DNA of 64,000 nt from Melieria omissa (GCA_963971225.1 OZ020269.1:29615783-29679782), one strand, 5' to 3'; numbered from the stretch's first letter, positions 24,620-37,155 are shown. Notes: generated by a model from the letters alone, not told the origin. Numbers and translations are program-made.

Positions 24620-25870
24620 TAAAATCAATTCGTAAACTTGCCTGAGTTAACCAAGCAGCGGATTACTAATTGTTCCGATAAAGTTCGTGTCTGGTCAGCA
24701 GGAGATCTGTCGTAGTCATTGCCCTTCTTCCAAAACACTATTTTCTTAGTTACCCAATTAATTTTATCTACTTATAACTGATTTGCCATTGTGAACTAAA
24801 ATAAAAGTTGGTATCCTTTTCTTAATTTTTTATTGCTCAAATGGCACTTCGAATGCACGCGCCGCCCATTTGTGATTCAATGCACCAACCACTAAGCTGC
24901 GCCACACACCATCATCAGAATAATTTCATTTTTCTTACATTCGCCCAATGCGAAAGCAACCTTCTTGCATTGCGAAAAATGTTTACCTATGAAATCAGCA
25001 GCACAGAAACGACTCGCACCCACTCGCAGACAAATTGCAGAGTTATAAATATTTTAGCAGCTAATTGAATTGCACACACATAGAAGTACACAAACAGCGC
25101 TGCAGTGTGCGCGCAAAATGAACAGCATTAAATAAATGGCTCAGGTAAACTAGCAAAGTTTGTCAACAGCGCCACGTCCCGGGTGCGCTCAAAGTTTTCG
25201 GAAGCTGAAATATTGCATTTTCTAAATTGAAAGTGAAAAATGCCGCGAGAGCTGCAGCAGTGCGGCAAATGAAATGCACACGTCCCGGCCGACAGTAACC
25301 CACCCAATGTTGCCAATGACGACACCAGCGACTGCAATATATTACAACAAAAGTTGGTCGCTCGCTGACATCTGCACTAATCCATCACTTGGATGGCGCG
25401 CGGCAACGACTGTGGCTGGCGGTAGGTATTGGTGGCTGGGTGGAGATGCAGTGGCGTTGCAGTTGTTGCTGGCAAAGGGTGAATAGAAAAAATTCGCAGT
25501 TGCATTTAATGAGAACAACTGCTGTCGCTAAACGGCATTTCGACATTGGATTCGGCAATGAAACAAAGAACAATTGAACAATTTAAAGTGTATGTACACT
25601 TTTTCAAAGAAGGATTTATAAAAACAAAACTGCATAACTTGAATACCTGTCAATGCAACACAAGTTTCCCCAATCGAAAGCACTTTTTCTGCCAGCAAAA
25701 CTTCTTGTGTGACTTTCTAATTCCGACTAAGTAACTGCATCCACAGACACACACACACAAAATGCACCCAATGGCAATGCCGTGCGGCATAGCTAGTTGT
25801 CATGTTGTCATCTGTCATGCAACAATTAAAAACCACTTCCAACTTTCACACTCGGCAAAAGCACAGCTGG
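24620..25870. other. Intron sequence, nothing recognised
   Basis: Between the deleted transposon and olfactomedin exon 2. Short frames only. Confidence 0.5.
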
Positions 25871-25878
25871 CAACTTAC

Positions 25879-25975
25879 AGATTTTCCTCAGTGTTGACAA
25901 CTCCAATTTGACGACCAGGTCCGTGTTGCGTTGATTGTAGTAGAAGGAGCCGTTGTAGACGACATGTGCGTTGCC
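25879..25975 (-). CDS. Colmedin-like gene, olfactomedin domain exon 2
   Basis: A 97-bp exon, acceptor CATACTTACAG, donor GTAAGT. It encodes GNAHVVYNGSFYYNQRNTDL followed by VVKLELSTLRK. The G-x-x-x-VVYNGSFYYN motif is one of the best conserved stretches of olfactomedin domains. The NGS sequon is present but may be buried. It ends one base into a Ser codon that is completed by the next exon. Confidence 0.96.
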
Positions 25976-26864
25976 CTGTAAGTATGAAGAAGACAAGAGA
26001 ACAGCATGAACAGGTGCTTAAGTTGCAACTACGCGTATAACAACGGCAACAACAAACTGTTGATGTTGTTGCTTGCAACTGAAAATGAAAAATTAAACGT
26101 GTAGCATAAAAATGTTGTTAAATCGCTATTTCTGCGGCAACTGTCAATGGGTGAGAAGTTGTATGTGTGTGTGTATGTGTTGGTGTGGTCGTGTAAATGT
26201 TGTCAGCACCGCAAAGCATTAAAATGTGACCAACAAAGTACGGCATAGTGTGCGCAACTGTCAGCTGAATTTGTATATATGTACAATCGAACATACACAA
26301 CCTGTGTATGTGTGTATGTATGTAAGTTTATCCTGTGGTTGAGTTATAGCCACATCGTTCGTCTGTCAACTGGCTGTGTGGTGTGTTGTTGCAAATTGAA
26401 TGCTGTTGACATGCGACCATGTTGCACAGCCGATGCGTCAATGCGTTGCAGGAGCCGCTCAAAATATTTTGAGTAAAAATGTGTGGTTGCAGTGGCCACA
26501 TTGCAACTGCACTGTGGTGGCAGTGTGCACTATATGTAAAATGTAGGCGAAATTGGCGGCCGAAAGCCAGCAAAGTTAGTTGGCAGCTGCCTTGAATGAC
26601 AGCGACAGGTGAGCGAAACGCATCGAACTCGTTAAAACTTTACGGAACTCAACATTGACACATACACACGCACACATATACAAGCAATGTGCATGTTCAT
26701 ACATAATTTTTAAGGATTTATAAAGTTAAACATTTGGAAATGCTTAAGGCTTGCATGAGCGAAGCAAAACTTGAGCGAAACATCACAAGTGAGAACATTA
26801 AAGTTTAACTTAGATGGCTGATTTTTACGTTGTCGTCTAATTGTACAACTTTTCTTATTTCTAA

Positions 26865-27105
26865 AAAGCTTAAGAGTTCTACTACAAAATGGATCATAAT
26901 TTGAGATGTCCATGTCTTCAGGCTTAGGAACAACGAATCGAAAGAAGCGCTGACACAATTTGATATTTTTTTTGTCGCGCCAAAAAAGGAACTTGAAAAC
27001 TTAAGAGTTCTACTACAAAAAGGATCACAATTTGAGCTGCCCCTATCTTCAGGCTTAGGAACTACGAATCAAAAGAAGCGCTGACATAATTTGATATATC
27101 GGTCA
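26865..27105. repeat. Tandem duplication, period ~127 bp
   Basis: CTTAAGAGTTCTACTACAAAA...TCTTCAGGCTTAGGAAC occurs at about 26870 and again at about 26998, ending in AAAGAAGCGCTGACA-A/T-AATTTGATAT each time. More distant relatives (GTTCTACTACAAACAGG) recur near 27505 and 28390, so this is a small dispersed repeat family. Confidence 0.8.
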
Positions 27106-29179
27106 TGCCGATGGAAATGCTGATTCCTTTCAGTGGGGTAGCACTAAGATTAACCAATTTTGGGAAAAGATGAAGAGTTCTTTTTGTAGAAGAACAGAGT
27201 TCAACAGAGTTTCTATATAGGGAAGCCATATTTTTCCATTCAGTTGAACGGTTTTGAGCCACAAATATAAGTTGATAAGTCTTTTGTCAACTTTCAATAT
27301 AAATTTTCCCGACTTTTCAGGTCCAAATTGACCCAATTTTATTTAAGCTGGAGGCAAATATCTCTTATTGATAATAGATAGAAACATATATATCGGACAT
27401 AAATATAATAATACTGATGCTTATATGCCTTTAATTTTGTCTTTAATTTTTCGGATTTCCTGTAGAGTGATGGCGGCGTTACCGATTTTAAAAAAGTTGA
27501 AGGGTTCTACTACAAACAGGAGTCAAAATTTAACGCAACTAACTCTTCTAGCTTTGAAGCTACGTTTCATAAAAAATATTGATGGAAATATGAAGAAATA
27601 AGAATATTTTCGTGATTTTCCGTTGCAGTGATAGAGAGATTTACTCATTTTTTAGGAGCAGGAGGTTGGCTGACTTCTCAAACCAGAGGCACCAGGTTCG
27701 AATCACAGCTCGGACTGATGAGACGCTCATCTACTTCAATCGCTATCCACATGAATCAGATGAGAATTACAAGAATCACAATGGGCCTCTTAATAGACCC
27801 ATAAAGGTGTCTCTTACAGACAGACAGAAGCACTAAAACCCGCTTTATTCCACTCAAAAAGCAATGATGAGCAAAAGAAAAACAAAGAACAAAAACAAAT
27901 GTTGATAGTTGTTCCAATGTTCCGTTTAACATACATGAAAGATTATTTCAGATTACTGGCAACCATGACCCAAGTTGCAATTCATCCAAGAACAATTCAT
28001 CACTTCAGGTAATTCATGCAATTTCCACCTTTTTTTTTAACACAACATTTCAGTGTTGTACTGTTGTTAAATGAAACATAGTTTTGTATATCATTGGAGT
28101 TATTGAAAAAACCAACTGCAATTTTTTAAACTAAGAATTAGTCTTGGTGTCTTCAAAAAATAAAAGCACCAAACTCACTATTTTCCGCGATTTGTTTTTA
28201 AAATGGGACTAAATTAAATGCGAAACGATTACAGAGGCTGCCATCACAACCTAACCAAATCTTAAAGCAACTATCTCTTTTAGCTTTAGAGATACGCTTG
28301 ATAAAAATACAGTTGCAAACATGAAATCTTCGATTTTCTTGAATTTATAGTAAACTGATAGCTAGATTGACCTATTTTTAAAAAGCTGGAGAGTTCTTCG
28401 ACAAAAAATAGTTCAAATTGAAGTCACTTAGTTGTGAGCTAGAGGCGGTGAAAACCGTGCGACAAAAATTAAACAAATTTCATTTCTACATCCCATGTCC
28501 TTTAAAAGACTTCAAAATTTTGAAGGGGATAAAAAACTAAAAAAATATAAAAATTCTCAGCTTCGTTAGAATATGGCGATATGTATATCAAATGAAAAAG
28601 GAAAGGCTCAAAAATTTAAATAAAATTGATTTGTTATGTATTTGTAAAAAAAAGGATATGAAAAAGGTCCTTTGAAAATTTGCATCCTTTATATTCTTGA
28701 AAATTTTTATAGAATTCTCTTCAAAAATAATAATGTTAGAACCCAAAATCTCCTTGATCACATGTGCAAATGCCAATATTCTAACTAATATGCAGCGCTG
28801 GGTTGAAGAAAATAAGTGTCCAGGAAGACTGAACGAACATAACAGAAATGACATACATCCATAAAGTTCGGAGCCTCAAAAACCAGAACACCGAGTAAAA
28901 ACTTTCCACTTCCACTAAGCATTTCATCTCTACCCTCTTGTCACGCTTCGACGCACCATGCCATGTCATAAGAAATTACAGTTCTTCTTCCTCTTCTATC
29001 CAACTAACAGATCCCTTCAAAATGCCAAATTTGTCTCACAAATAACGCATAATTATAGCAAATTCACTCTGACGCTCTATGAAAATAACACATTATGACA
29101 TACATACATAGATTCTACACACACACACATACTCATACACACATCGATAGCATCGTCAGCAGCTGCAGCATTTACTTAC
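27106..29179. other. Intron sequence with scattered copies of the CTACTACAAA repeat
   Basis: No coding signal beyond short frames. A sequence GGTTCGAATCA near 27693 resembles a tRNA B box but has no supporting tRNA fold. Confidence 0.45.
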
Positions 29180-29400
29180 ATGAAAACCCTCCTTGATTTC
29201 GTACTTCTTGCGCGGCACACCGTTCATGCGATATTGCATTTTCGTTGAGAACTCAAACAGGTTGTACGAGTCGTTTTCGTTGGTAACAAAGGTTTTTTCA
29301 CGGTCAATTTCCCGGGCGAGTGGATCCTTTAGCCAGCAGCCGTAAATCTCGTTAACGGCCTTATGGAACACCGGCTTGCCGACCGCATACAGCTGGCAAT
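29180..29400 (-). CDS. Colmedin-like gene, olfactomedin domain exon 1
   Basis: A 221-bp exon, acceptor CGCATTTGCAG, donor GTAAGT. It starts the olfactomedin beta-propeller: NCQLYAVGKPVFHKAVNEIY followed by GCWLKDPLARE, then a strand ending RKKYEIKEGFH. The first Cys is the partner of the Cys in VCGHLYAID (exon 4 of this domain), the disulfide found in all olfactomedin domains. YGCWLKDP is a highly characteristic early motif of the family. Confidence 0.96.
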
Positions 29401-29593
29401 CTGCAAATGCGAGTGAAAATCAAATTGTCTGAGTGTGTGCGGCACGAGTAGAATTTCGAACGATGGAAAATAGCAAATGAAATGGCAGTGAGCAAGAAAA
29501 CGAACGCCGTGATGTACGCAAATTAAAAAAAATAAATTTGCTTTAAGAAGGCAAAGGAAATGCTGAACTAAAGGTTATGTGGCAAAAACTTAC

Positions 29594-29685
29594 TTTTATG
29601 ACGTTTGGGCAGTCCGGGATAACTGTAATTGCCGGTTGGTTGAATTTCGAAATTGGAGTTAATCGAGTCCTTGCACTGGTACAAG
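29594..29685 (-). CDS. Colmedin-like gene, linker into olfactomedin domain
   Basis: A 92-bp exon with acceptor TATATTTCCAG and donor GTAAGT. It reads LYQCKDSINSNFEIQPTGNY, then SYPGLPKRHK. One further Cys is present. The basic PKRHK at its end sits just before the olfactomedin domain. Related colmedins are known to be cleaved by proprotein convertases elsewhere; a cut here is possible but not shown. Confidence 0.88.
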
Positions 29686-30390
29686 CTGGAAATATAAACG
29701 ACAGTTTCGAAACGAGTTAAGTGTTTGGCTAATGAAACTTGAAAGAAGTGAGCAACTTTTAGTGGGTCTAGGCTGACTTTTATTTTTTCCTGAATAAAAG
29801 TTAAAACCCCTAACGAAAGGGGTAAACAAACCCAGTTAAACAAAAGCCGATTCCTTTTCCTATAAACCAAAAATAAATCATCAAAGTTGGGCCTTCCTTC
29901 TTCTTTATTTTCTAAAGTAGTGTTGAGGCTTTTGTTTTACTTAGTTTCAGTGCCAAATATCCATAAATATGCAATTTTTTAGATGAATTTAAGCATTTTT
30001 ATGAGTTGTAAAAAGCCTAAATGTGACAACTCCTCTTTTTCCTTTAAACTGCACTTTCAATATTTTTAATATTTTTATATAACAATAAGTTTAATTGTTG
30101 TTATCTAAATATTGAATCAACAACATGACTCAAAAGGGGTAATATTCCTTATTCCTGAAAAATACTACTATTCTATTACTATTCCTTATTTTCTACTATA
30201 CGCATTCCTTAACAGGCAGATTATTTGGAACATTAGTCGGCAGCCCTGTTATCTTAAAACTTGTGAGAAGAGAGCACATGAGCTGGTGGAAAAAGTCATG
30301 TTTTAACTATTCTCCAAGTAATTATAATAAGATTTATATATACTTTGCCATATATCACACCTACTTCAAAATTATATAATCGCTATACGC

Positions 30391-30635
30391 TTAACCCTTT
30401 CAGGACGGAGTTTAATTTTGAAATCCAAAATACTCTCAGAAGAAATATTCTCATGCTATGAATGTTAGGGTTAGAAAATTATATTGGATGCTCACAAATT
30501 CTGAAATCATCCTTTTACGCGGGAACACCAAAATCGAAAATATATTTTGCGTGGGTCGTAAGATTTGAATAATTGTTTTGAGGGGCCTTTAAAACTTGCT
30601 GGGACGTATTATCCCAGTAGTCCCGAAAGGGTTAA
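30391..30635. mobile_element. MITE with TAACCCTTTC termini, copy 2 (short)
   Basis: About 245 bp between TTAACCCTTTCAGGACGG and CCGAAAGGGTTAA, sharing the terminal decamer with the element at 14300. Non-coding. Confidence 0.7.
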
Positions 30636-31522
30636 AGCTATCAGTAAATATTCAGCGTCACCTCATTGTTGGGTACACAGAACTTGAAGTAACAATGTGA
30701 CATAATCCGATTCGAACTACCCGCACTAGCAAAGTATAAAATTATAAAACACCAACAACAACGATGCGCCTAAAATAATACACGTCAGCTCAACTGAGCA
30801 AAGATTCAACTGGCTGTTGAAGATAAACGAAATGCGGGTATAAAAGCAAATCCTGTGCCGCAGGATTTAAGTTTAAACCCCAAGAAGCATTTAAGCGCTA
30901 CAAACCCAAATCATGACCCAAGCCAAAGGAAAATGTATGAAAATATGAACAACAAACATTGAGCGGATTTGGCGTTTTATTTACGGTCAAATGTGCGGTT
31001 GCCGCTGCAGCAAATACAAATTTAGATGCACGCAAGAAAAAACCTAATAAATAAATTTTAATTATCCTTTGCTCCTTTGGCGAGTGCGCGTCGTCTGCAT
31101 AAATGAAGCGCGCAGACAACGCTGGCGCTGGCCTGGATTAAAGTGAGGAATGCACCCACACAAAATCGGATATAGAGATGAAGCTAGTAAAGATTTAGTG
31201 GCACAGCGGCGGCGGCTACAGGTGAAGACGCAGTGAGCGAATGTGGACGCCATGACGTCATTTGCTTTGGCTCGCGCGTGTGGGTGGTAAATTTTGATTT
31301 TTAATTAAAACAGGCAGGAAGCCGCTCACACCACGACAAACCGACTTGAGCGAATTGGACAAAAGTCGCCGCGGCTATAAATCGCCAAGTGTACAATGGT
31401 CGAGCGCGTATCGTATATCGCCAAACTGTGAACAGCGCAGATTTATGGCCTTTGCCTTCTAAAACTGTCCGTCTGTTTCGTCTTTGCGTTGTTGTTGTCT
31501 GCAATTTATTTGAAAGTTTTAC

Positions 31523-31631
31523 CTGGGATCGGGGCACTGCTCACAAATCGGACATTCGCTTTCAGGCGGACGCTGGCCGTAGACTTTAATTTCCTTGCCC
31601 ACATACGGTGTCTCGCTGTTGGGATCTTGCG
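31523..31631 (-). CDS. Colmedin-like gene, Cys-rich linker
   Basis: A 109-bp exon, acceptor TTTTTATTTATAG, donor GTAAAA. It encodes DPNSETPYVGKEIKVYGQRP, then PESECPICEQCPDPR. Three closely spaced Cys (CPICEQC) lie between the Ig pair and the olfactomedin domain and may form a small disulfide knot or interchain bonds. I do not recognise it as a named domain. Confidence 0.9.
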
Positions 31632-31712
31632 CTATAAATAAAAAGGCGAAAGTGAATTATTTTCATTTTATGCTAAAAACAAACAAAGTCCCACGCTGTG
31701 GCGACTACTTAC

Positions 31713-31828
31713 GCGCAATTTCAAAATTGACCATCGTGGCGTTGAGTTCGTTGCGCGCCACACAGTGATAGTAGCCAAAGTCGTCCTTGCGCAGATTGCT
31801 GATAGTCAGCCGCATGGTGGTCTTGAAG
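31713..31828 (-). CDS. Colmedin-like gene, Ig domain 2, end
   Basis: A 116-bp exon, acceptor CAACGTCGCAG, donor GTAAGT. It encodes FKTTMRLTISNLRKDDFGYY followed by HCVARNELNATMVNFEIA. The D-x-G-x-Y-x-C motif (DFGYYHC) is the classic F-strand signature of I-set Ig domains. One N-glycosylation sequon (NAT) is present. Confidence 0.95.
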
Positions 31829-31914
31829 CTGCGACGTTGGTGTGGACATAAAAAAGAAAGAGAAAAGCAAAAAGTGAAGCATTGCACAGTGACAGTTTGA
31901 ATACATTTGCATAC

Positions 31915-32015
31915 CCGTCTGGATAGGTTTCGATGCGATACTTTTCGCCGGGATCCAGTATTTTGCCATCGTACGCGCGCTCCCAATAGCGAATGGCCTC
32001 CGGGAACGCCTCCAC
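31915..32015 (-). CDS. Colmedin-like gene, Ig domain 2, middle
   Basis: A 101-bp exon with acceptor GTTCGCCACAG and donor GTATGC. It begins VEAFPEAIRYWERAYDGKIL, carrying the core Trp of Ig-2, and runs through DPGEKYRIETYPD, ending with two bases of a Gly codon. The next intron is only 86 bp. The Ig fold therefore continues across a 20-kb intron on one side and a minimal intron on the other. Confidence 0.92.
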
Positions 32016-32364
32016 CTGTGGCGAACAGCAGAGAATAATAACAACAACAAACAAATGTTGAAAAAGTGTGCACGAAATGTATTCGGTTTGCAAACGCATG
32101 TAGGAAGCTAAGTTTATGTGTGCAATTTGCGAGTATTTTTTGCTACTTTAATACGAGGAAAGTACTTGGAAAAATCGCAGGAGGCAACTTTATGATTTTC
32201 TTTAAATTAATAATATTTATAAAATTGTAAATACAATAAAATCAAATAGTAAAGAGTTCTAAAAAATTTAATTTAGAAAAGAACAATTGTTTGTCCTGAT
32301 TGACGGATTCCTTATTTAAACTGTAGGTACATCTTAAAAAATGAAGCCCCGCTAAGAATAAATT

Positions 32365-33580
32365 CAGGGTCGAAAGGGGTAAAACATGGGTTAAGGTGTT
32401 GTATTAAGAAACACGATTGAATGGGTCTATTTATTTTAAATTTGGTGAAAACATTTCAAATAAAAAATTATTTGACACGTATTTTTTATTTTTTCGAAAA
32501 TCAAGACTTAACGGGGTCAACAATGGGTAAGGTGCGTATACGGGAAGACTAAGAACAAACTTTAAACCGATGAGCCTATTGACCTCAAAGTTGATGAAAA
32601 CACTCGAAATCAAAAATAATTTCACACGTGTTTTTCATTTTTTTAACCTTAAAGGATTAAAAGTTTCTATGAAGAAACATGATTTTTATGCATTTTGACC
32701 CAAAACTTGGTACTCTTAGTGAGAAAAAAATTCGACAAGTGTTTTTCATTTTTTCGAAAATCGATATCTAACGGGGCCAACAACGGGTTAAAAGATTTTA
32801 TGGAGAAGCAAGATTTTGTGGACCGTTTGACATCAAGTTTAGTAAAGTACTTAACATGTAAAACAATTTGGAACGTGTTTTTAATTTTTTCGAAAATTAA
32901 AATCTAACGATCAACGATGGGTTAAGAGTTTGTATGAAGAAACTGTGAAAAAACATGAATTAATGGGCCCATTGACTTCAAACTTGGTGAAAGTAGTCTT
33001 AGTGAGAAGTAAATCGAAACGGGTTTTTAATTTTTTCGAAAATCAAATCCTAACGGGGTCAATGACGGGTTAAAATTTATATGGAGAAACAAGATTTTGT
33101 GGACCTTTTGACGCCAAACTTAGTGAAAGTACTAAATATGCGGAATAATTCGATACGTGTTTTTCACTTTTTTTTAAATCGAAATCTGACGGGTTCAACG
33201 ATGGGTTAAAAGTTTTTATGGAGACACAAGATTTTATGGGCCGTTTGACTTAAAAATTGGCGAAATTGCTCTTGGTGAGAAATAATTTTACATGTGGTTT
33301 TATTTTTTCGAAAATAAAAATCTTACGAGGTCAACGATGGGTAAAGAGTTTGTGTGGGAAAACATGATTTTACGGACCTTTTGACTTCAAACTTAGTGAA
33401 ACAATTTGGTATGTATTTTTCATTTGTTACTTGTTTTACACTTTTTAAATCGATATCTTACGAGCATTTCAAAAGAGAAATAATAAGATAAGTATTTAAA
33501 ACACAAATCTGACGGAATCAACAAAGGGTTAAGACAAACATGATTTTTTAGACCCAAAGTTGCGGGACCCTGTTAGTTTT
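32365..33580. repeat. Intronic satellite, about nine ~140-bp units
   Basis: The unit core TCGAAAATC-x-A-x-ATCTAACGGGGTCAACGATGGGTTAAAAG...TGACTTCAAACTTAGTGAAA recurs with the ACGGGG/GGGTTA part near 32512, 32770, 32906, 33052, 33188, 33323 and 33500, plus degraded units near 32375 and 32640. Period is 135-147 bp. It lies entirely inside the 20-kb intron, just upstream (in gene orientation) of the Ig-2 middle exon. Confidence 0.9.
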
Positions 33581-35166
33581 ACACATATGTAATTTAAAAC
33601 TTTTATTTAATCTACGTTAATTGAATCTTTTATCTGCTATTTTAAACTAAATTTTTGTGCTAAAAATATTTAAAATATAATAAATAATTAATACATTGCA
33701 TATTCATTTGAAATTTCATAGAAAGTTTTTGGTTTCAATTTCATCTCAGTCGTGTACCAAATATCAAATCAACACCAACATGTTTTTAATAACAGTTATT
33801 AACAGGTTAAAGGTATTAAAATCGACGAAGAAAAAGTGTTAATATTAAAAAATTACTTATATGGGAAACATTTCATTAATAGAGAACTTAAATTCAACTC
33901 TCCTCTCTCAATGTTATTGCTTTTCAATGTCGATCAATAATGATAATAATGAACAATTGACTTATTTACTATAAATAATTCATCCCTGCATAAATTTCAA
34001 GTCATATTGTGCTGTCTGGAAATCATTTCAGCAGCCATCACACAATTCAATTCTGATTGTCGGTCTTGGTAATTTCACACTATTGTAGTCCACTTGCTTA
34101 CTTTGTAATTTTCCTTATAATTATTGCAGTCTTCGTTCATACAATTTCAGTTCATGCAGCTTATAATCATTGAATTTCCAGCAGCTGGCATTTTCAGCCT
34201 GCAACTCGAATTACCCAAATGATTGAATTATGTTGCTTGTAATTTGTTTCCATTTAATTTAATACAATAACTGAATGCTTTTGCATTATTTACATTCATG
34301 TTGACGCTTTTCATGTTGGTTTCCTATATTTGATCACATTAAACTCAACTCGACTCTGGTTACACTTTCAATGTGTGAAAAGTGAATTCGCACAAATTGT
34401 ATTCAGCATGAAATGGAGTCTGCACTGAACAGCAAGTTCGACTAACAATCATTTTATATTATGGCGCTAGAAGTTAGTTAATGAAAAGAGACAAGGATTG
34501 CAAGAAAAGTCTAAAACATCTTTTCGAGAAATGCTTAGCGCTAAGAAGAAGACTCAGTCGAGCAATGGAAGCTGTCGAGAGAACTCAGCTCTTAGAAGCG
34601 ACTACAGGCAAACCTTCTAAATGGATTCCATTCCCTGATTGATTTCTCTAATAACTCACTTCTCTATTTAGTTCTGGTAATTGCCATACAAATTTAACAT
34701 TCAACTTCAATTCAATTTATTGCTTATCTGGAGCGTCAAAGAAATTGAAAACAAGTTTTTCATAGACCGCACTGAGCATCGTTCTGTCATGTTTCTTGTG
34801 TGTATGTGTGTTTGTGTACAAGTGAGGCATGCAAACAAACGTGTGATAAATGCTCAGCTCAGAACGACTCAACGCATCGCATCGACAAGCAGTCGTGTTA
34901 TATTCACAACATCAACTGAACGCCAGCAAAACTTTTTCTGATACTGTCAAGAGATTCCACATAGAAAAAAACATAAAATTTCTTTTGTAGAAATTTAAAT
35001 TTTCTTACACGCTCGTTTCGAATGTAGAAACATTACAAAAATAAATGCAAATTAAATCGTGTCGGCAATTTCAAGCACTTGTTTCAGCATAACTTAACCG
35101 ACGCCACTTCCATTCCATTCCCCTTCGACACCAGTCGCCAGCTCAACCCAACACACAGCCAGCACA
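33581..35166. other. Intron sequence before the nested gene
   Basis: AT-rich with no recognised element. Any promoter of the nested gene should lie in the last few hundred bases; no clear TATA box or initiator could be assigned. Confidence 0.45.
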
Positions 35167-35793
35167 ATGCGCCACGAAGAGCTGGTAAATAATTTCGATT
35201 TTATGAACACGAAACGCTACAAGCCGGACGTGCTGATCGGCAACTGGTTCGAGGAGCGATTCAACGTCCTGGTAGACCGGCACGCCATTCTGCCGGCCAT
35301 TGCCGAACGCACGTCCTACACGCACGGACCCTCCGAGTACAGGACCTCGTACCGACGACCGGCACGCCGCGTCACCTGGCAGCTGTACACGACCAGCCGG
35401 ATTTCCAGCTTCGCTAATCGACTGAGAAGCCGCCTAGAGAACCACAAGTTGTTCGACGACATTCAGTTTCTCGACAATTTCACCACGACCAGCGACGTGG
35501 TGTACCGCATCCTGCCGGAGCAGGCGCGCAACCACGACTGCGCGCACCGCACCAACGAACTGCTGCGCGTCTACGGCAATGCAACCAACTTCGGGCTGCG
35601 GCGCTGCAAGCGACTGCAGCAGCGACTGGAACTGTTGCGGTTTCGTACCAGCTACAAAGACGTTTATACGCCGAAACTGCAACTGTTGCGAAGGACTCGA
35701 AAATCGATGATTCAAAAAACGGAGCCAAATTTCAGAAAAAAAATCTACGCAAAGATGTGCGAGCGACAAATTGCACTTTCTAAGAAACTTTGA
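35167..35793 (+). CDS. Intronless nested gene, 208 aa, possible axonemal/sperm protein
   Basis: A single-exon gene lying antisense inside the 20-kb intron of the colmedin-like gene. The ATG is the first in frame, preceded by CAGCCAGCACA. Coding use is strongly GC-rich at third positions, unlike all DNA around it, so it looks real. The product is very basic (many Arg/Lys), with no signal peptide, membrane segment or Cys-rich pattern. Recognisable pieces are YKPDVLIGNWFEERF near residue 18, SEYRTSYRRP near 58, and FRTSYKDVYTP near 163. Short TSY-type motifs repeated along a small basic protein are common in microtubule inner proteins of cilia and sperm tails. The GNW-x-EER piece faintly recalls the CFAP68/C11orf1 family from memory. 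Intronless nested fly genes are often testis-expressed. I cannot name it. No canonical AATAAA was seen in the first 250 bases after the stop. Confidence 0.8.
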   Translation: MRHEELVNNFDFMNTKRYKPDVLIGNWFEERFNVLVDRHAILPAIAERTSYTHGPSEYRTSYRRPARRVTWQLYTTSRISSFANRLRSRLENHKLFDDIQFLDNFTTTSDVVYRILPEQARNHDCAHRTNELLRVYGNATNFGLRRCKRLQQRLELLRFRTSYKDVYTPKLQLLRRTRKSMIQKTEPNFRKKIYAKMCERQIALSKKL

Positions 35794-37155
35794 AATTTTT
35801 TTCTGAAAATTCGAGGTAACTGTAACAACAAAAAATAAGCACTTGTTACTGGTGCAGTGATGCTGCACCGCAAGCAACATTCTCTCTGAAGCAGCTAAAA
35901 CCCACCAACAACAATCTATAGAATGCAGTCAAACCAGAAAATTTAAAAAAACCAATAAGAACACAAATAACTACACACAATAGCTTATAACGATAAGAGA
36001 CTATAATGATGTATGAAAAGATCCAAATTGAAATATAAACCTAACGGAGTGAGTACTAGGTGGGCTAAGTGGAAAGAATCACTTGAAACGCAGATTCCTA
36101 GTTGCTTTCATTATAAAGCAACACTCTGCTTTTCACTTACTTAGATGTCAATGTTTTTTTGTCATGAAATGCATTGGATTTTTTCTCGCTTAGCGCACCT
36201 AAGAATTTCACCATGAATCCAATTAATAGCAAAACTAGTGGCACTTCATTTAAGAAGCAAAATAGTTGATAAAAAAATTCATAAAAATATGCAATGCAAC
36301 TACTCGATTTAGGTTAGTTGTTTTGTAGTCCTTAAAGGACTGTAACGTCATTAAAAGAAAATGTGTGAAGAAAACAAAAAATTAAATTGGCACTCGCCAA
36401 GCTTGAGAATGAAAGCTAAGTTGTCCGGGAAAGCTGTCGCAAGGAAACAAGGCAAACTCACTACTGAAGTGACGGATTGGCTAAAAGCGATCCAGAGTCG
36501 TTGAGAAAGTTTATGAAAAGAGCTATAAGATCAACAAGTGGTGGAACTCCCCAGATCTACTTCAGTTAGTCACGGACCTGAGAACTTACTACTAGTCAAA
36601 GAGGAAGACAACCGCCGGTGTACAATGGGCAGCAACTTGTAAGTGTATGTGGCCCTCGAACACTCCCAACACCAGTTCAAAAAAATAATCTTCTGGCTCG
36701 ACGTGGCACGTTTGATTTTTCATCGCATGATTTCTTTTAAACAAAAGACCAAAGGAAGACCAAAGGACTCTTGTTGTGGTCCATATGGTGCACCATTTTA
36801 TTAGTTGACATGAATAAGATTAAATCTATTTTTTAATGGCTTTTACAGAATTTACTGAGACGAAGACAAAACAGAAACGAAGAAGCATCTGTCTATCGAG
36901 GTCCTGAGGAAAAGAGTTGAAAGAGTCGTCGATCTGAATATTACATACTTTCTTTTTTTGCTTTCTGCTTCTCACAGTGGCGCACGCAGGATTTAATTTG
37001 GGGCGGGGAGGGGGTTGCGTGCAAGTTTAGAGCCGAATACCATTTGAAACCATATTTTGTACCAGCAATTTTTGTGTTTGGGGGAGATTGGTTACGTTAA
37101 TCGATTGAAATTCTGTCAGGGTGGGTGATTGCTGCCGATCGCTACCATTCCTAAG
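35794..37155. other. Intron sequence after the nested gene
   Basis: Includes a CAGTGGCGCAC terminal motif near 36977 followed by a sequence (ACCAGCAATTTTTGTGTTTGGG) similar to the MITE at 59310. Possible decayed reading frames at about 36360-36660 were not recognised. Confidence 0.45.

Noticed and set aside
27640..27730. Possible tRNA or tRNA-derived SINE (GGTTCGAATCA box)
   Set aside because: A B-box-like sequence exists, but no acceptor stem or anticodon arm can be folded and no tail was seen.
35434..35880. Minus-strand open frames opposite the nested gene
   Set aside because: Shadow of the GC-rich plus-strand gene; no domain and no splice context.
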